Positions 11,331-23,275 of a stretch of DNA of 64,000 nt are shown piece after piece. The position numbers were made by a program, and so were the translations under genes. Under the pieces are notes generated by a model. The model worked only from the letters and a program-made list of their open reading frames with translations, had not been told where the DNA came from and did no database searches. This DNA comes from Simmondsia chinensis (taxonomy: Eukaryota > Streptophyta > Magnoliopsida > Caryophyllales > Simmondsiaceae), in contig JAGTTD010000019.1 of NCBI GenBank assembly GCA_018398585.1, forward strand, positions 10,563,838-10,627,837, written 5' to 3'. Positions within the stretch are counted from its first letter, which is position 1; the number at the start of each line of letters is the position of its first letter.

Positions 11331-12700
11331 TAACCGCCTGCGAACCTTCCCATTAGGTGAAGGTTAACCGCTCGCAATTCATTGAACCGCAGTCTTTCAC
11401 ATTAGGTGAAAGCTAAACGCTCGCGGACCTTCGCGTTAGGTAAAGGTTAACCGCCACACAACTTCTTCCTCCCTTTTTCAATCCGGAGCAAATAATATCG
11501 AGCCCCCATTGTTAAGGGGACTCATAGTACTGTGGACTTTCGCAGTAGGCGAAAGCTAACCGCCTGCGGGCTTCACGGTAGGTGAAGGACGACCGCCCTA
11601 CCTCTCCTTGCTCCTTTGCTTTAACTTGAGCAAGAAGAACCAAGCCCCCATTGTTTAAGGGACTTAACATACCGTTAGCTTCCACATTAGGTGAAAGCCA
11701 ACCGCCTGCGGTCCTTCACATTAGGTGAAGGATAACCGCTTAACCACTTCTTGCTCCTTTGCTTTAACCTGAGCAAGAAGAATCAAGCCCCCATTGTTAA
11801 AGGGACTTAAAGCACCGTGGGCTTTCGCATTAGGTGAAAGCCAACCGCCTGTGGTCCTTCACATCAGGTGAACGTTAACCGCTCGCGGACCTTCACGTTA
11901 GGTGAAGGCCGTCCACCATACAGCTTCTTGCCCCCTTTTTTGACCTGAGCAAGAAACACCAAGCCCCCATTGTTAAAGGGACTTAGAGCACCGTGGGCTT
12001 TCACATTAGGTGAAAGCCACCCGCCTGTGGTCCTTCGCATCAGGTGAAGGTTAGCCACCTGCGGACCTTCATGTTAGGTGAAGGCTAAACGCTCGCGGAC
12101 CTTCGCGTTTGGTGAAGGTTAACCGCCACACAACTTCTTGCTCCCTTTTTCAATCTGGAGCAAATAATATCGAGCCCACATTGTTAAGGGGACTCATAGT
12201 GCTGTGGACTTTCGCAATAGGCGAAAGCTAACCGCCTGCGGGTCCTTCACGGTAGGTGAAGGACGACCGCCCAACCTCTCCTTGCTCCTTTGCTTTAACT
12301 TGAGCAAGAAGAACCAAACCCCCATTGTTTAAGGGACTTAACATACCGTGAGCTTCCACATTAGGTGAAAGCCAACCGCCTGCGGTCCTTCACATTAGGT
12401 GAAGGATAACCGCTCAACCACTTCTTGCTCCTTTGCTTTAACCTGAGCAAGAAGAATCAAGCCCCCATTGTTAAAGGGACTTAAAGCACCGTGGGCTTTC
12501 ACATTAGGTGAAAGCCAACCGCCTGCGGTCCTTCACATCAGGTGAAAGTTAACCGCCTACGGACCTTCACGTTAGGTGAAGGCCGTCCACCACACAGCTT
12601 CTTGCTCCCTTTTTTGACCTGAGCAAGAAATACCGAGCCCCCATTGTTAAAGGGACTCATACTATCGTGGACTTTCGCATTAAGCGAAAGCTAACCACGA
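11330..12700. repeat. Hairpin-rich repeats in a higher-order array of about 675 bp
   Basis: The segment AGCCCCCATTGTTAAAGGGACT recurs eight times, near 11500, 11652, 11785, 11960, 12174, 12328, 12460 and 12637. The spacings are 152, 133, 175, 214, then 154, 132, 177, so the basic units are organised into a larger unit of about 675 bp repeated twice. Each unit holds several perfect stem-loops: CTTTC...GAAAG, CCTTCAC...GTGAAGG and CTTGCTC...GAGCAAG. No coding potential is seen. Confidence 0.75.
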
Positions 12701-15580
12701 AAATTCCAGCTCTCAGTCTCTATTCTGAGGCTGAGTTAACACAAACCCCATAAGGGACGTCAAAGCCCTTGCTAGCCATATAAGAAACATCAAAACCCTA
12801 GCCCCCAACAAGGAGCTAGGTGAAACGTGAGGGACGTCAATCACGCAAATCACGTCCAGAATGTAAATCATATTGGGAACATAAAGCCCCCAGCCCCCGG
12901 CTAGGGATTGGGTTGAGCATAAATCACATAAAGAACATAAAAACGTTAAGCTCCCAGCTCCAAGCCCCTAGTTTTGGGACTGGGTTGAGCATAAACTGTA
13001 TAAGGAGCATTAAGTACGTAAATCACATTAGGAACGCAATTCACATCAGTCCAATAAAAAGCGTTAAGCCCCCAGCCCCTAGTTTAGGGACTAGGTTGCA
13101 ACGTAATTATATAATTAGTTTCCATATGTATACCGTTGCCAACCGTCATTGATGAATGGTAAATTCCATAGTTGCCGGGAGACAACTCGAGTGGGCATTT
13201 GGTTTGGGTGTATGAAACTGTTAACAAGAATGCAATCATGTGCTTGTTAGTGGGTACGCCTTGTGGTTTGCGCATGCCTCATAAAACAGTGGTAGACTTT
13301 ATTGGGCGCCTGTAAGTCTGATGAATGACGTGCCCCTTGAGTTGTGAAGATAAGGGGTGTTTTGAGACTTCATCCTTAGCTCCAAGAGTATTAGCCTCTC
13401 AATTAGAGAATGGATAAACCAAGACGGGTGTCTTGGAGAGTTTACCGTCACCTTTGTGGTGATAACACCTGGGTGAGAGAGGTAGTCATAATATTAAGCC
13501 AAATTTTCTGGTGGTATTGCCTGGCTGAGTGTGTTTGAGGCTGTTACTAGCCAGACTTTGTTGGCAATATGGCGTAGCCGTCATGATAGGTGGTACGTAG
13601 CTTACCAAACTTATTAATGGCAAGGCTTAGTCAAATGGGCAGATGTTGCCGCATGGTTGACCTCGCTATTGAGTTTGAAGGGTTGTCACCAAGCTTGTTG
13701 GTGATGACCTTTTATGATATTAGTACCGCGTTACGCATTTTTGAGGTTAACGAGGTGGTCTAGGCAGGCCTGTTAGCGGCTATGGTTGGTCAAGCTTGTG
13801 GGTGGCGTTGTACAGCTAAGTTATTAGTGGTGGCACCTAGCTGACTCTGTTAACGACCGCGCGTTTTTTGGAAGACCCTCCACCAATATTGTTGGTGGGT
13901 TGTGGGCGGCCTTTTGCGGTTGTTGGCATTAAATGCTTTTCATGGTAATTTAAAGCAATGTCGATTTAAGGTGGCGCACGTGCTATTAGTTTTTCCGCCT
14001 AGTACCCAAAACTTGGCGTTAACACTTCGCATAGAATTTCCGCTAGGATGGCTGGAGGAATAGCCAAGCTGGTTGGCGGTGGTTCCTAAGCTCATTTGCC
14101 TTAGCGTTGTTGGTTATTCACGCTAGTCCACGGCACCGTTGGTATTGGTTCACTTAGTAGCAATTTCTTTTTTACTCAGGTTAGAAGGTGAGTAGTGATG
14201 TTCTTAAAGAGCTTTTGCCAACTTTGTTGGCGGTAGCTCAAGTCTTTGAGGCATTGAGGATAACGTCTCTGCTAATGGACCCTCTATCATGCTTGTCGGC
14301 AGTGTTCCGATTAAACTGGACACCCAAGAGGCAAACTTTGACGGGTTTGGCCTCACGCGTTGTTACTGGCGAAGCCTCCAACTTTGGGCGGCATTGCTAA
14401 AGTAAGTATAGGCTATCGTCGCTACACAGCCGACCTGATGGGCGGTTGCATCTAATCAAGGTAAATAGTGCAAAGCCAAGTTATTAGACGAGGCTTTAGC
14501 TAACCTTGCAGTTGGCTTTAGCGAGTCACTTACGATGGCTTTTGCCGACAAGCTACTCGGTCAAGGAATTGGCGAGGCGACCGGTTGACATTATTAAGTT
14601 TACTTTGGGGTGGCTTAAGCCTCCAATTATCAGTGGTAAGGTTCTTATTAACTGGTCTAGACTAATGACGCCAAGTGACATTGGTTGGCCACCGCAACTT
14701 TGTTTACAGATTTTTCGCATCACAGATTAACGTTGGCGCCATTTTGGCGTTCGCCTACTTCAAGGACGGCAAAGTTATTATCTAAGGGAGCCCTTGGAGG
14801 GTGTTACCCCTATATTAAATGGTTGGCGGTAATCGTCTACCCGGCTTAAATTTTACCTTATTCGGGTCGCTTTTTGGTTAAGGATTTTGCCACCTTTACA
14901 CATAGTAACATTCTAGTCTAATTTAATTGTTGCTAAGGTACGGGTTAGCACATTTTGAAATATCGTCTTGGGCACAAATTTAAGCTATGTGAATAGCAAA
15001 AATTAAGAAACGAGTATACTCAAACTTAAACATCATGTAGTGAAGTTTTCTAGGCAATAAAATTTCTCTTATCCCCAATTAAGAACAGGGATTACATGAT
15101 AAAAGCCCTTAATATAGTGGCCCTTACGAACAATAAATTTAATAAAAGTCCAACTCAGCTTTTCTAACTTAATCACATATCTACCCAAGCTTTATGAGTT
15201 GGGTTGGACGCAACTTAGAGCAATTTCAGCTAAATAAAAAATTTAGCGAGCAATTTTCAGAAAACGGAAACAATACAATTCGTGTATTGCCATGAATCCA
15301 AGATGGGAAATTTGATAAAATAATTTATATGTAATTGAAGTGAAAATATTATGAAGATATGTTAGAAAAAATATTATGACAACATTATGAAAAATACCCA
15401 TAATATAATCCAAAGCTCGTGATGTACTAAATTTCCAATTTTATTGATAATTTTTGATGTATTAAAAGGCAAACAAGAGAGAAGATTGGAAATTGAAGAC
15501 TTATGATTACAGGAGCCCCCATTTTTGTGAGGGTCTTAGACGCTTTGCAAGGGATACACGGTTAAACACTAGCAAGCTAT
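12700..15580. other. Non-coding leader side of the pol-less element
   Basis: Between 12760 and 13095 there are three or four diverged copies of a segment with AGCCCCCAGCCCC and GGGACTGGGTTGAGCATAA. From 13340 to 14920 loose repeats with GGTGGC...TTGGTGG and AAGCTTGTTGGCGG occur. From 14940 to 15540 the sequence is AT-rich. No gag or pol homology was found on either strand. Confidence 0.55.
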
Positions 15581-15582
15581 CT

Positions 15583-15600
15583 TCCCACAGACGGCGCCTA
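15583..15600 (-). other. Primer binding site of the pol-less element
   Basis: On the minus strand the LTR ends CCATAAACA and is followed by ATAGGCGCCGTCTGTGGGAA. This is the same site as in the Tat element except for one changed base at its start. Confidence 0.72.
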
Positions 15601-15601
15601 T

Positions 15602-16872
15602 TGTTTATGGTGTTTTTTGGTTAGGTTCTAGATGAGAGCGGGACTCAACCCTCACTTGAGGAAGCAGCTGCTGGCGCGTTTAACCCGGGCTCCCCTGCAA
15701 AACAAGCAAGACCGTCAGAGGGACCCACAGGTTTGCCCGAGGGAGACCCCTCCGATGCCTAAGTTAGTAAAGGCATAAAAATAATAATATATGATAAGTA
15801 AATAGCATAAAGTAAATAATAATAAATACTTATCATGTACGGAGAGGGGCCTTGGTAGCTGGTGGCCGGAATCCGTACCGGCGAGGTGGCCGACGCAGGG
15901 CCTTATGGGCCGAGAGAGAGAGAGACAGGAGCCAAAGGGCCGGCAAGGCGGCCGGAGAGGAGAGCGGCACTGGTGGTCGGAGCCGTATGGGCGAGGTGGC
16001 CGGCGCATGGTCGGAGTTGTACCGGCAAGGTGACTGGGGTTAAACCGAAGTGAGAGGGGAGAGAGAGATTGGTGGTTGTATTGTTGGGTTGTTAGGAGAG
16101 AGAAAGGGGGCTACTTGTGCCTTGGGTGTGAGGAGAGGGAGAATGGGGTATTTATAGAGAGAGAGGGTGGTTGGTACCGGGCGAGCAGTCAGTACCGGCA
16201 GGGGTGTCAAGCGGTAGAGGTGAGAGAGGGAGGCGATAGTGGTGCCGAGGTGGTCGGCGGTAACGAGATGAGAGAGGGAGGTGGTAGTGGTGCCGAGGTG
16301 GTCGGCGGTACCGAGGTGAGAGAGGGGGGCGATAGTGGTGCTGCAGTGGTCGGCGGTACCGAGGTGAGAGAGGGAGGCAATAGTGGTGCTGCGGTGGTCG
16401 GCGGTACCAAGGTGAGAGAGGGAGGCGGTACTTGGTAGAGGAGAGAGGAGGCGAGGCGGTAGTGGAACCGCGGAGGTCAGGCGGTAGAGGTGAGAGAGAG
16501 GCGGTAGGAGAGAGAGTGAGATGGTGGAGGTATGAGGAGAGAGAAATGACCGAAATGACCGAGGAGGAAGAGGGGCGGTATTACCGTCGTAGTGTCGGCG
16601 AGGTCCGCCGTTGCTGGTAGCTGGGGTCGAGCGATCAGGCAGTACCGGGTCATGGTGGCCGGTCATGGTGGCGAGGGTGGTAGGAGAGTGAAAGATGGTG
16701 GGGAGCCTTAGGGAAGAAGGCAAGCAGGAGAGAGAAAGAGGGGGAGTCAGATGAGAGAGAGAGAGAGCACGTGGGAGAGAGAGAAAAAAGGAGGAGAGAG
16801 AAAGAATAAAATAAAACGTTATTGTGTCGTTATTCTATTTTAATATTGACCTGCTTATTTTTATCCTCTACA
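15602..16872 (-). repeat. 5' LTR of the pol-less element
   Basis: It is 1271 bp long and bounded by TG...CA. A minus-strand TATA box TATAAATA lies at 16156-16149, so transcription would run toward lower coordinates into R/U5. The R/U5 hairpin is at about 15717-15755. The 48-bp repeat has four full and one partial copy (about 16215-16440). A segment of about 60 bp around 15890-15950 is absent from the other LTR. Confidence 0.88.
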
Positions 16873-16877
16873 ACCAT

Positions 16878-17214
16878 GTATTAAAGCGTTATGCATTCAT
16901 TAATGGAACTCTTATGTTGCTCTTTTCTCTATAATTAGCATTTAATGCTCGACATCATTACAAATTGGATCATGAAATGGATAATATCAGCATAACTACC
17001 ATATGAATTTTTAAAAAAATACTACATAAATAAAGGGACCTAAATAATAGTGTCAAAAGGAGAGGAGACATCCGTTATATCGTCCTTATTTGATTTTCTT
17101 TTAAGCCTTTGAAACTTACAGTAATATTATTGTCAAGATAAAATATTAATGCTAGAGTAACTTTATAAAAATTTGTGGCCATTATTCACTACAATTTATA
17201 TCATTAGTATGGTA
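16878..17214. other. AT-rich flank between two LTR elements
   Basis: No gene or recognisable repeat. It would have been continuous with the 7756-8037 spacer before the pol-less element inserted. Confidence 0.55.
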
Positions 17215-17219
17215 ATAAC

Positions 17220-17937
17220 TGTTGGATATTTTTATAAGAAAAATAATTCTTTTAATCGTGATTTTGAAATTTCATGTTGTAATGTCATTTATAATCTTTA
17301 ATTATTGATAAATTTACATTGAAATACCAATAATTATATCCTCCCTCCTTTATTGATAAAATTTAATAAAATATCAATTTAAGAGGTTTATTTTAATGTG
17401 ACCATTCAAGGTCCTCAATGTAAATTGCTCAACCGTTGCTTTTATTTTCAAAGTTAATGCAAGCACATGATTATTCTATGTGCATAAAGCTTTGGTATAT
17501 GTGGATTTTTTCTTTTTTAAAAAACACAACTATTTTTTCACTTTATTTTTTATGGTTTCCTTCGTTCCTTTGGCTTAGTAAGGTGTTGGGGAGGCTCTAG
17601 CTTTCATGGTTGTGCAGACCTAGAAAGTGTCAACAGAGTAGTTGGGCGTTGTATCCTGGAGGCAGTGCGCCGGAACCTGCTGTACCGGTTTAGATCCAGA
17701 GGGGCGTGAAACCGTCTTAAAGAGAGCGTGATCCGCGCCTCGCTTAACTGTTACATTATTGGTACTTCTTCATTTCTAACATTTCAGGTGATATCCTTCT
17801 ACTTAATATGTTTTGTATATTATTTTGTTTCTCATTATTGTTTGCTTCTGCGGCACGCTTATACTAATGTGCATTATCAGGATTTTACTTTTAATTACCG
17901 CTAAAAATATAATATTTTTGTCTATTTGGTTCCAATA
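17220..17937 (+). repeat. 5' LTR of the copia-like element
   Basis: It is 718 bp long and begins TGTTGGATATTTTTATAAG. It ends TTCCAATA, where the partner has TTCCAACA, so the terminal CA has mutated. A weak TATA-like ATGCATAAAGC lies near 17480. A conserved GC-rich block occurs at 17575-17760. Confidence 0.85.
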
Positions 17938-17939
17938 AT

Positions 17940-17959
17940 TTTAAGACGGTTTCGTCTTA
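17940..17959 (+). other. Candidate self-priming site and hairpin after the 5' LTR
   Basis: TTTAAGACGGTTTC at 17940-17953 is the exact reverse complement of 14 bases inside both LTRs (17708-17721 and 21468-21481). It also forms a local stem TAAGACG-GTTT-CGTCTTA at 17942-17959. It occupies the place where a primer binding site should be. Confidence 0.4.
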
Positions 17960-20940
17960 TTTGCAGGTTTTGGAAAAACCATGAATTTATATAATCTGGG
18001 AAATTAGTAGTGGAGATTGTTTAAGTTGCTAATATTTGCACGAAAAGTATATGAGCACAAATTGACCGCATTTCGCTCTTGATATATATATTTAGATATT
18101 ACTACATTGTTTTATGTTTGATGCTACATCTTCTACGAGTACTTGTACTCTTCATGTGTCTGATCTTTCAGCTGAATAAATCCTAATCGGATATGCACAA
18201 TTAGCCGAATGGTATTTTAAAAGAAATAGCATGGGCCATAACTATGTTATATTTTTAACAAAAAAAAGAAAAAACAAGAACATGCATGAAATGTTGGATA
18301 GCATGCTATTTATGGTCTTAATTTGACGAATAAGCATAACTGGGCCTTGCAACGTGCGATTTTGTTAAAATTTAGTTTTTAGTGAATTTGGAAAAATTCC
18401 TTTCTGTACTTTTCATGGACAATCTTTGCTTAATCTCCTAAATTTAAACATTTATATATTGTGTTGATTGCAACGTCAATAAATAAACTTGTTGTTGATT
18501 CCATAATAGGACAATAATATTACGATTCTCTGAAAAGTAATTGAATGACACTTTTGTTATTAAAGTATCTATTGGTGTTTTTTAATGCTTAGTGTCATCT
18601 CAATATGAAGCATTAGTCCACTGCCAAATTTAATTACCATTTTAATGTTTAATATGGTTATTTTCTTGACCAATTTCGTTACTTTGGACTTGCTTGATTG
18701 TTTACTCTTAGTCCCATGTAAGATTAGCATGTATGTGTCTACCCAAATGATGAGGTTGCCAATATTATTAATCAAAGCAAATATACTAGTATTACTGGCA
18801 GTCTAAGATATACAGGTGATATACTTTATTAGTTATCTTCGGTCACGTACATTCACATGCATGGACCTATGTTAGGTTTGCCTTGGTGAGTTATAGTATT
18901 GTTGTTTATCAAAAGAAAAATATGGTAACACTAGTTATATCTATGTATACCCAATTTGCTTAACTATATGTCTTTACTTTGCCAATAGTGGGGGGTTAAC
19001 GATGCAGAATTACCTTGGAGAATCCCGGTACATCCTATTTAAGAGATGAATGAAAGCTGACGTGAGTACTTTCTTGTGTTTGCACAATGGTGCTATTAGA
19101 TGTGCCTTATTTGAATGGGTCACATTCCCAAAAAAAAAAAAAAATGTTGAACACTTTAAAATAAAAATGTTTAATTTCAAATGTTGATTTGGTTTTACTT
19201 GAACCAATCCATGTCTTTTAATTTTTTTTCAATGGCGATAATTATATATGTCCTTTATTTATGAACAAAGTTAAATTTGTTTAAAATTGAAATTGAGCTT
19301 CAAATGTAAGTGAACATGCTCTTGGCTGCTTGACCGGAATAAGTTACAAAGATAAGATATTTGGTTGAACAAAAAACAAATATACAATATTTAATGAGTT
19401 TTAACACTTTGTTTCAGGGTACTTATGTTTTAATGCCCACTATTGGTAACTTTGGTTGATGTTGAGTAATTGCATGAAAACTCCATCTACTTAAAGGCTT
19501 GAATTTCAAGCCAACTGGTTGTAGATAACTTGTAGCTAAGTTGGTGGTGTATATAGTCTTTGATGTTGGTCACTCGAGAGTGGCCCCCTTGAATCACAAT
19601 TTTTTACTTTCACATTTAGGCCTTATCTTGTCTAAGCGTATCATAATCTATAAGAATGTTAGGCAATGTAAAACTGATGAAACAAAGGCTAGATTGATAT
19701 GAGTTCCATAAGAGTCGTTGTTGAGACCTTTGGTAGTATGTTTTATCCCAAGGATATATTGCACCTAAAAGCAACATCATGATTGTATTAAGTTATTTGA
19801 TGGAGTGTTGCTGATTGAAAAACATTGTCAAAAACATTGTCAAATAATTCAATGTTTACTAGTGACCAATATTTAAATTTGGCTTGGATATTATGTAAGA
19901 GAGTATATTCATATTGCAAAGATTGTCATTAAGACAAATTGATAGCTCTACCCTTATTGCCTTGTTTCATCTCATACTCTCGTGTTTAGGCATGTTGGCA
20001 AGAAGTGGATAGTATGAGGTATGGTACGATTGGCATGGTTTATGAATGTGGCAATAATAGAATAGTGGCATTTTGGATTCGATATGTTGTCCGTGATGGG
20101 TGTTGCCAGAATGAGGCATGTCAGTTTGTTGTTGGGCGAGCGTCAAAGGCCGCGTAGTGCCAATGATACAAGGAAGCGACAGGAGACTTATGTTGGTTGG
20201 AAGTGGTGAAAAATATATATTACATAGTTTTCCTGTGCCACTAAGATAAGATATGAATGGAAAAGTGTAATGTCATGACAATGGTAGGTCCAGATCTATA
20301 ATGGCGCCAATGATGATACAATGTGTTATGAGGGCATAAAAGCTCTACCTAGAGTTAAGATCTGGATGGCATCGAGGAGGATGAGACTTAAGCCAAAAAA
20401 AAGAAATTGGGTCACCAATGAGGATACCCTGAAAAGGGACAAACGAATCATAGAGTGATCAAGGGATGAGCATGCATTTCATTTTATTATTATTTTAGTT
20501 CATCCCTATGGTGCGGCATGCTTACTTGTGGCGATGTTGAGGTTGAGCTAGTTACGCTGTTAATGAGGTCTATAGCCCCTATGTTGGGGTGGGGTGTATG
20601 GCCACGAGTACACTCCTGATAGACCTACCTATATGAGTGTGGAAGTAAGGCCGCTTTCTATGAGAATTTGGGCTAACTCTCTAGAGCGCTCATGAATACA
20701 AGATGATGCACAGTGCCGTAATGTGCACGCTTTAGAGAGCCTATAGGGCACCTTGGACACCATATGTGTGAAGCACTCTACATGCCATCAAGCAACCAAG
20801 GTTTAAAGGCTAAGTCCGCCGTGGTTCTAGTATGGGAGTTGCTGAAACACTAAGTGAGGGTTTAAAGGCATTGCCACTCTCATGATGCATGGGGTCCTCA
20901 CTTAGCCAAAGTTTTCAAAAGAAAAATATATCTTCCATTT
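17960..20940 (+). other. Non-coding interior of the copia-like element
   Basis: No ORF longer than 70 codons has recognisable homology. The first half is AT-rich. The part after about 19980 is less AT-rich and ends with a segment containing AAGTGAGGGTTTAAAGGC near 20850. There is no trace of RT, integrase or gag motifs. Confidence 0.55.
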
Positions 20941-20947
20941 TTTTATT

Positions 20948-20963
20948 AAAATGAGTGGGAGAA
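20948..20963 (+). other. Polypurine tract of the copia-like element
   Basis: AAAATGAGTGGGAGAA lies immediately before the LTR start TGTTGG. It is typical of Ty1/copia elements. Confidence 0.75.
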
Positions 20964-21697
20964 TGTTGGATATTTTAATAAAAAAAATAATTCTTTTAAT
21001 CGTGATTTTGAATTTCATGTTGTAATGTCATTTATAATCTTTAATTATCGATAAATTTACATTGAAATACCAATAATTATATCCTCCCTCCTTTATTGAC
21101 AAAATTTAATAAAATATCAATTTCAGAGGTTTATTTTAATGTGACCGTTCAAGGTCTTCAATGTAAATTGCTCAACCGTTGCATTTATTTTCAAAGTTAA
21201 TGCAAGCACATGATTATTCTATGTGTATAAAGCTTTGGTTCTCTTGAAAATATTGTACGTGGGTTTTTTTCTTTTTTAAAAAACACAACTAATTTTTTAC
21301 TTTATTTTTTATGGTTTTCTTCGTTCCTTTGGCTTAGTAAGGTGTTGGGGAGGCTCTAGCTTTCATGGTTGTGCAGACCTAGAAAGTGTCAACAGAGTAG
21401 TTGGGCATTGTATCCTGGAGGCGACGCGCCGGAACCTGCTGCACCGGCTTAGATCAGAAAGGGGCGTGAAACCGTCTTAAAGAGAGCGTGATCCGCGCCT
21501 CGCTCAACTGTTACATTATTGGTACTTCGTCATTTCCAACGTTTCAGGCGATATCCTTCTACTTTATATGTTTTGTATATTATTTTGTTTCTCATGATTG
21601 TTTGCTTCTGGGGCACGCCTATACTAATGTGCATTATCAGGATTTTACTTCTAATTATCGCTAAAAATATAATAATTTTGTCTATTTGGTTCCAACA
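20964..21697 (+). repeat. 3' LTR of the copia-like element
   Basis: It is 734 bp long and bounded by TG...CA. A TATA-like TATAAAG lies at 21226-21232. It differs from the 5' LTR by scattered substitutions and small indels, one of them near 21240. Confidence 0.85.
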
Positions 21698-21727
21698 ATA
21701 ACAACTAATTAATAACCTAATAACCAA

Positions 21728-22190
21728 AGAGGGCACCAACATGCCGTCACTGGATCCCATTAGAACTTCGAATAGGATGGGTGACCTCTTGGGAAGTCCT
21801 CACCCTCAGGTTGTGGGCACTGGGAAATAGCCTCTCTTCAGGTTAACACCCTAAAGGGGGGAGGCTACGTACATCCATCCTTCCAGACCCTACGTAGGCG
21901 GGAGTCCTTGAGGCACTGGGTATACTCCTTTATCAACTATCAACTATCAACTGTTCGCTAATAACTATCAACCAAACATCAAATCCAGAGGTTAGAGTTT
22001 TCCTAAACAGGACAACAAATCAAGAGAAGGCTGCGTACATCCATCCTTCCAGATCCTGCGTAGGCGGGAGTCCTTGAGGCACTGAGTATACTCCTTTATC
22101 AACTATCAACTGTTCGCTAATAACTATCAACCAAACATCAAATCAAGAGGTTATAGTTTTCCTAAACAAGACAACAAATTGGGGAAATAA
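21728..22190 (+). mobile_element. SINE with 5S-rRNA-like head and RTE/Au-like tail, partly duplicated
   Basis: Bases 21745-21805 resemble the 3' two thirds of plant 5S rRNA (GGATCCCATTAGAACTTCG, then AGGATGGGTGACCTCTTGGG). About 25 bases of the middle, including the internal promoter part, are missing. From CTCAGGTT at 21805 to GCACTGGG at 21920 the tail matches the 3' end of the LINE at 43889-44011. A 166-bp segment starting at 21863 is then repeated in tandem from 22029. This is a SINE derivative and not a working 5S gene. Confidence 0.65.
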
Positions 22191-23275
22191 GATTGCTGAG
22201 CTTTAAATTCAAGACCTCGCTGCCAAAAAGAGGATGGGGATTTGAACGACCACAACAATACAATATGATGTAGCCACACCTTATCTTTTGGCAGGTTGTC
22301 AATAGCGAGATGGGTCACATGGCGGGATGGAAGAGAGATGCGGAAAGGAGAGAAAGAAGCGGAAATGGGTGAACTGGCTCTAGAAGTTGACATCGATTAG
22401 GAAGCTTAATTTAGATTAGTAGGTTTTAGTATTTATCTTTGTATTTATCTCTTTCAAATTTTATCTTTTATTCTAGGTCAATTAACTTCTCTATTGAAGG
22501 AAGAGGAAGTTTATAATTTTATTCATTCAATGTTCTCATATATTTTTACATGTTTTAGTATTTTCTTCTATTCACGGGTGGTAAGAATTAGGGTTCAAAT
22601 TTTCGCTTTTGCTTCTTAATTGTTTTGGCAATAAGAGTCAAAAAAAGGGCTGTTAAACCTTCTGTTTTCAATTTGCTTCTTATATGTATTATAGCACAAT
22701 AAGTTCAATACTGAATTACACACACTTTAAAAGATAATAATTCTATACTGTACATAATAAATTTTATATGATAATGCTGCTGTTACAGTAAAGTTATTAT
22801 TGCTAGAGCAAAATCTTAGGTTTTAAGGCAATTTTATGACACTTATTATTTATAAATCACATCATTACTTTGACATTAATAATTTTTATCCCGAACAATG
22901 ACAACTCACTTTTCAGGTAGTTACAAGAAAGCACAAACGGAAAAAAGGGGGGGGGGGGGGGGGGGGGGGGGGGGTGGATAAAGGAGGCCTAATGAAGGTG
23001 TCGTGCCCAACATTTACATTATTAGCCAATCATTTAATCATTTATGTGATCCTACTATTCTTCCCTCGTTCTTTGCCTAAACGGAATTTTATTTTATATT
23101 TTATTCTCATAAGAATTGTCTAAAAATGCAAGTAATTATAATATATTCTTAACAACTCAAAAAAAATACGATCGCAACAATATGAATTACTAAAAAAGAT
23201 CACTAGAAAAATAAGTAACATAAGATTTATCACTGTTAGGAGCTTTTTCAAACATATTTTTGGTGGGTGCGTCGG
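22191..23275. other. AT-rich intergenic stretch
   Basis: An 80-codon minus-strand ORF at 22151-22393 has no recognisable homology. The rest is AT-rich without features apart from the poly-G run at 22947-22974. Confidence 0.5.
22947..22974 (+). repeat. Poly-G run of 28 bases
   Basis: There are 28 consecutive G residues after a short A-run. Its true length is uncertain because such runs are prone to sequencing and assembly error. Confidence 0.8.

Larger units (their letters stand above)
8043..16872 (-). mobile_element. Non-autonomous (pol-less) LTR retrotransposon, nested
   Basis: Two related LTRs (8043-9178 and 15602-16872) are flanked by the 5-bp duplication ACCAT at 8038-8042 and 16873-16877. 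The primer site beside the right LTR and the G-rich polypurine tract beside the left LTR both show a minus-strand orientation. The 6.4 kb interior has no gag, protease, RT, RNase H or integrase homology on either strand. It consists of tandem repeats and diverged non-coding sequence. Structurally it is a large non-autonomous derivative (LARD-like) that would need proteins from a partner, plausibly a Tat-type element given the similar primer site. Confidence 0.88.
17220..21697 (+). mobile_element. Non-autonomous copia-like LTR retrotransposon
   Basis: LTRs at 17220-17937 and 20964-21697 are closely similar, and the element is flanked by the 5-bp duplication ATAAC (17215-17219 and 21698-21702). 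The tract AATGAGTGGGAGAA directly before the second LTR is the usual polypurine form of Ty1/copia elements and fixes the plus orientation. The 3.0 kb interior has no gag-pol homology. No tRNA-type primer site (such as TGGTATCAGAGC) follows the first LTR. Instead a sequence complementary to part of the LTR is found there. Confidence 0.85.

Noticed and set aside
21745..21810. 5S rRNA gene
   Set aside because: Only part of the sequence is present, with an internal deletion and a SINE/LINE tail in place of a normal 3' end and T-run.
22151..22393. 80-codon minus-strand ORF starting MSTSRASSPISASFS
   Set aside because: It looks like a possible exon, but no homology, splice context or repeat copy supports it.
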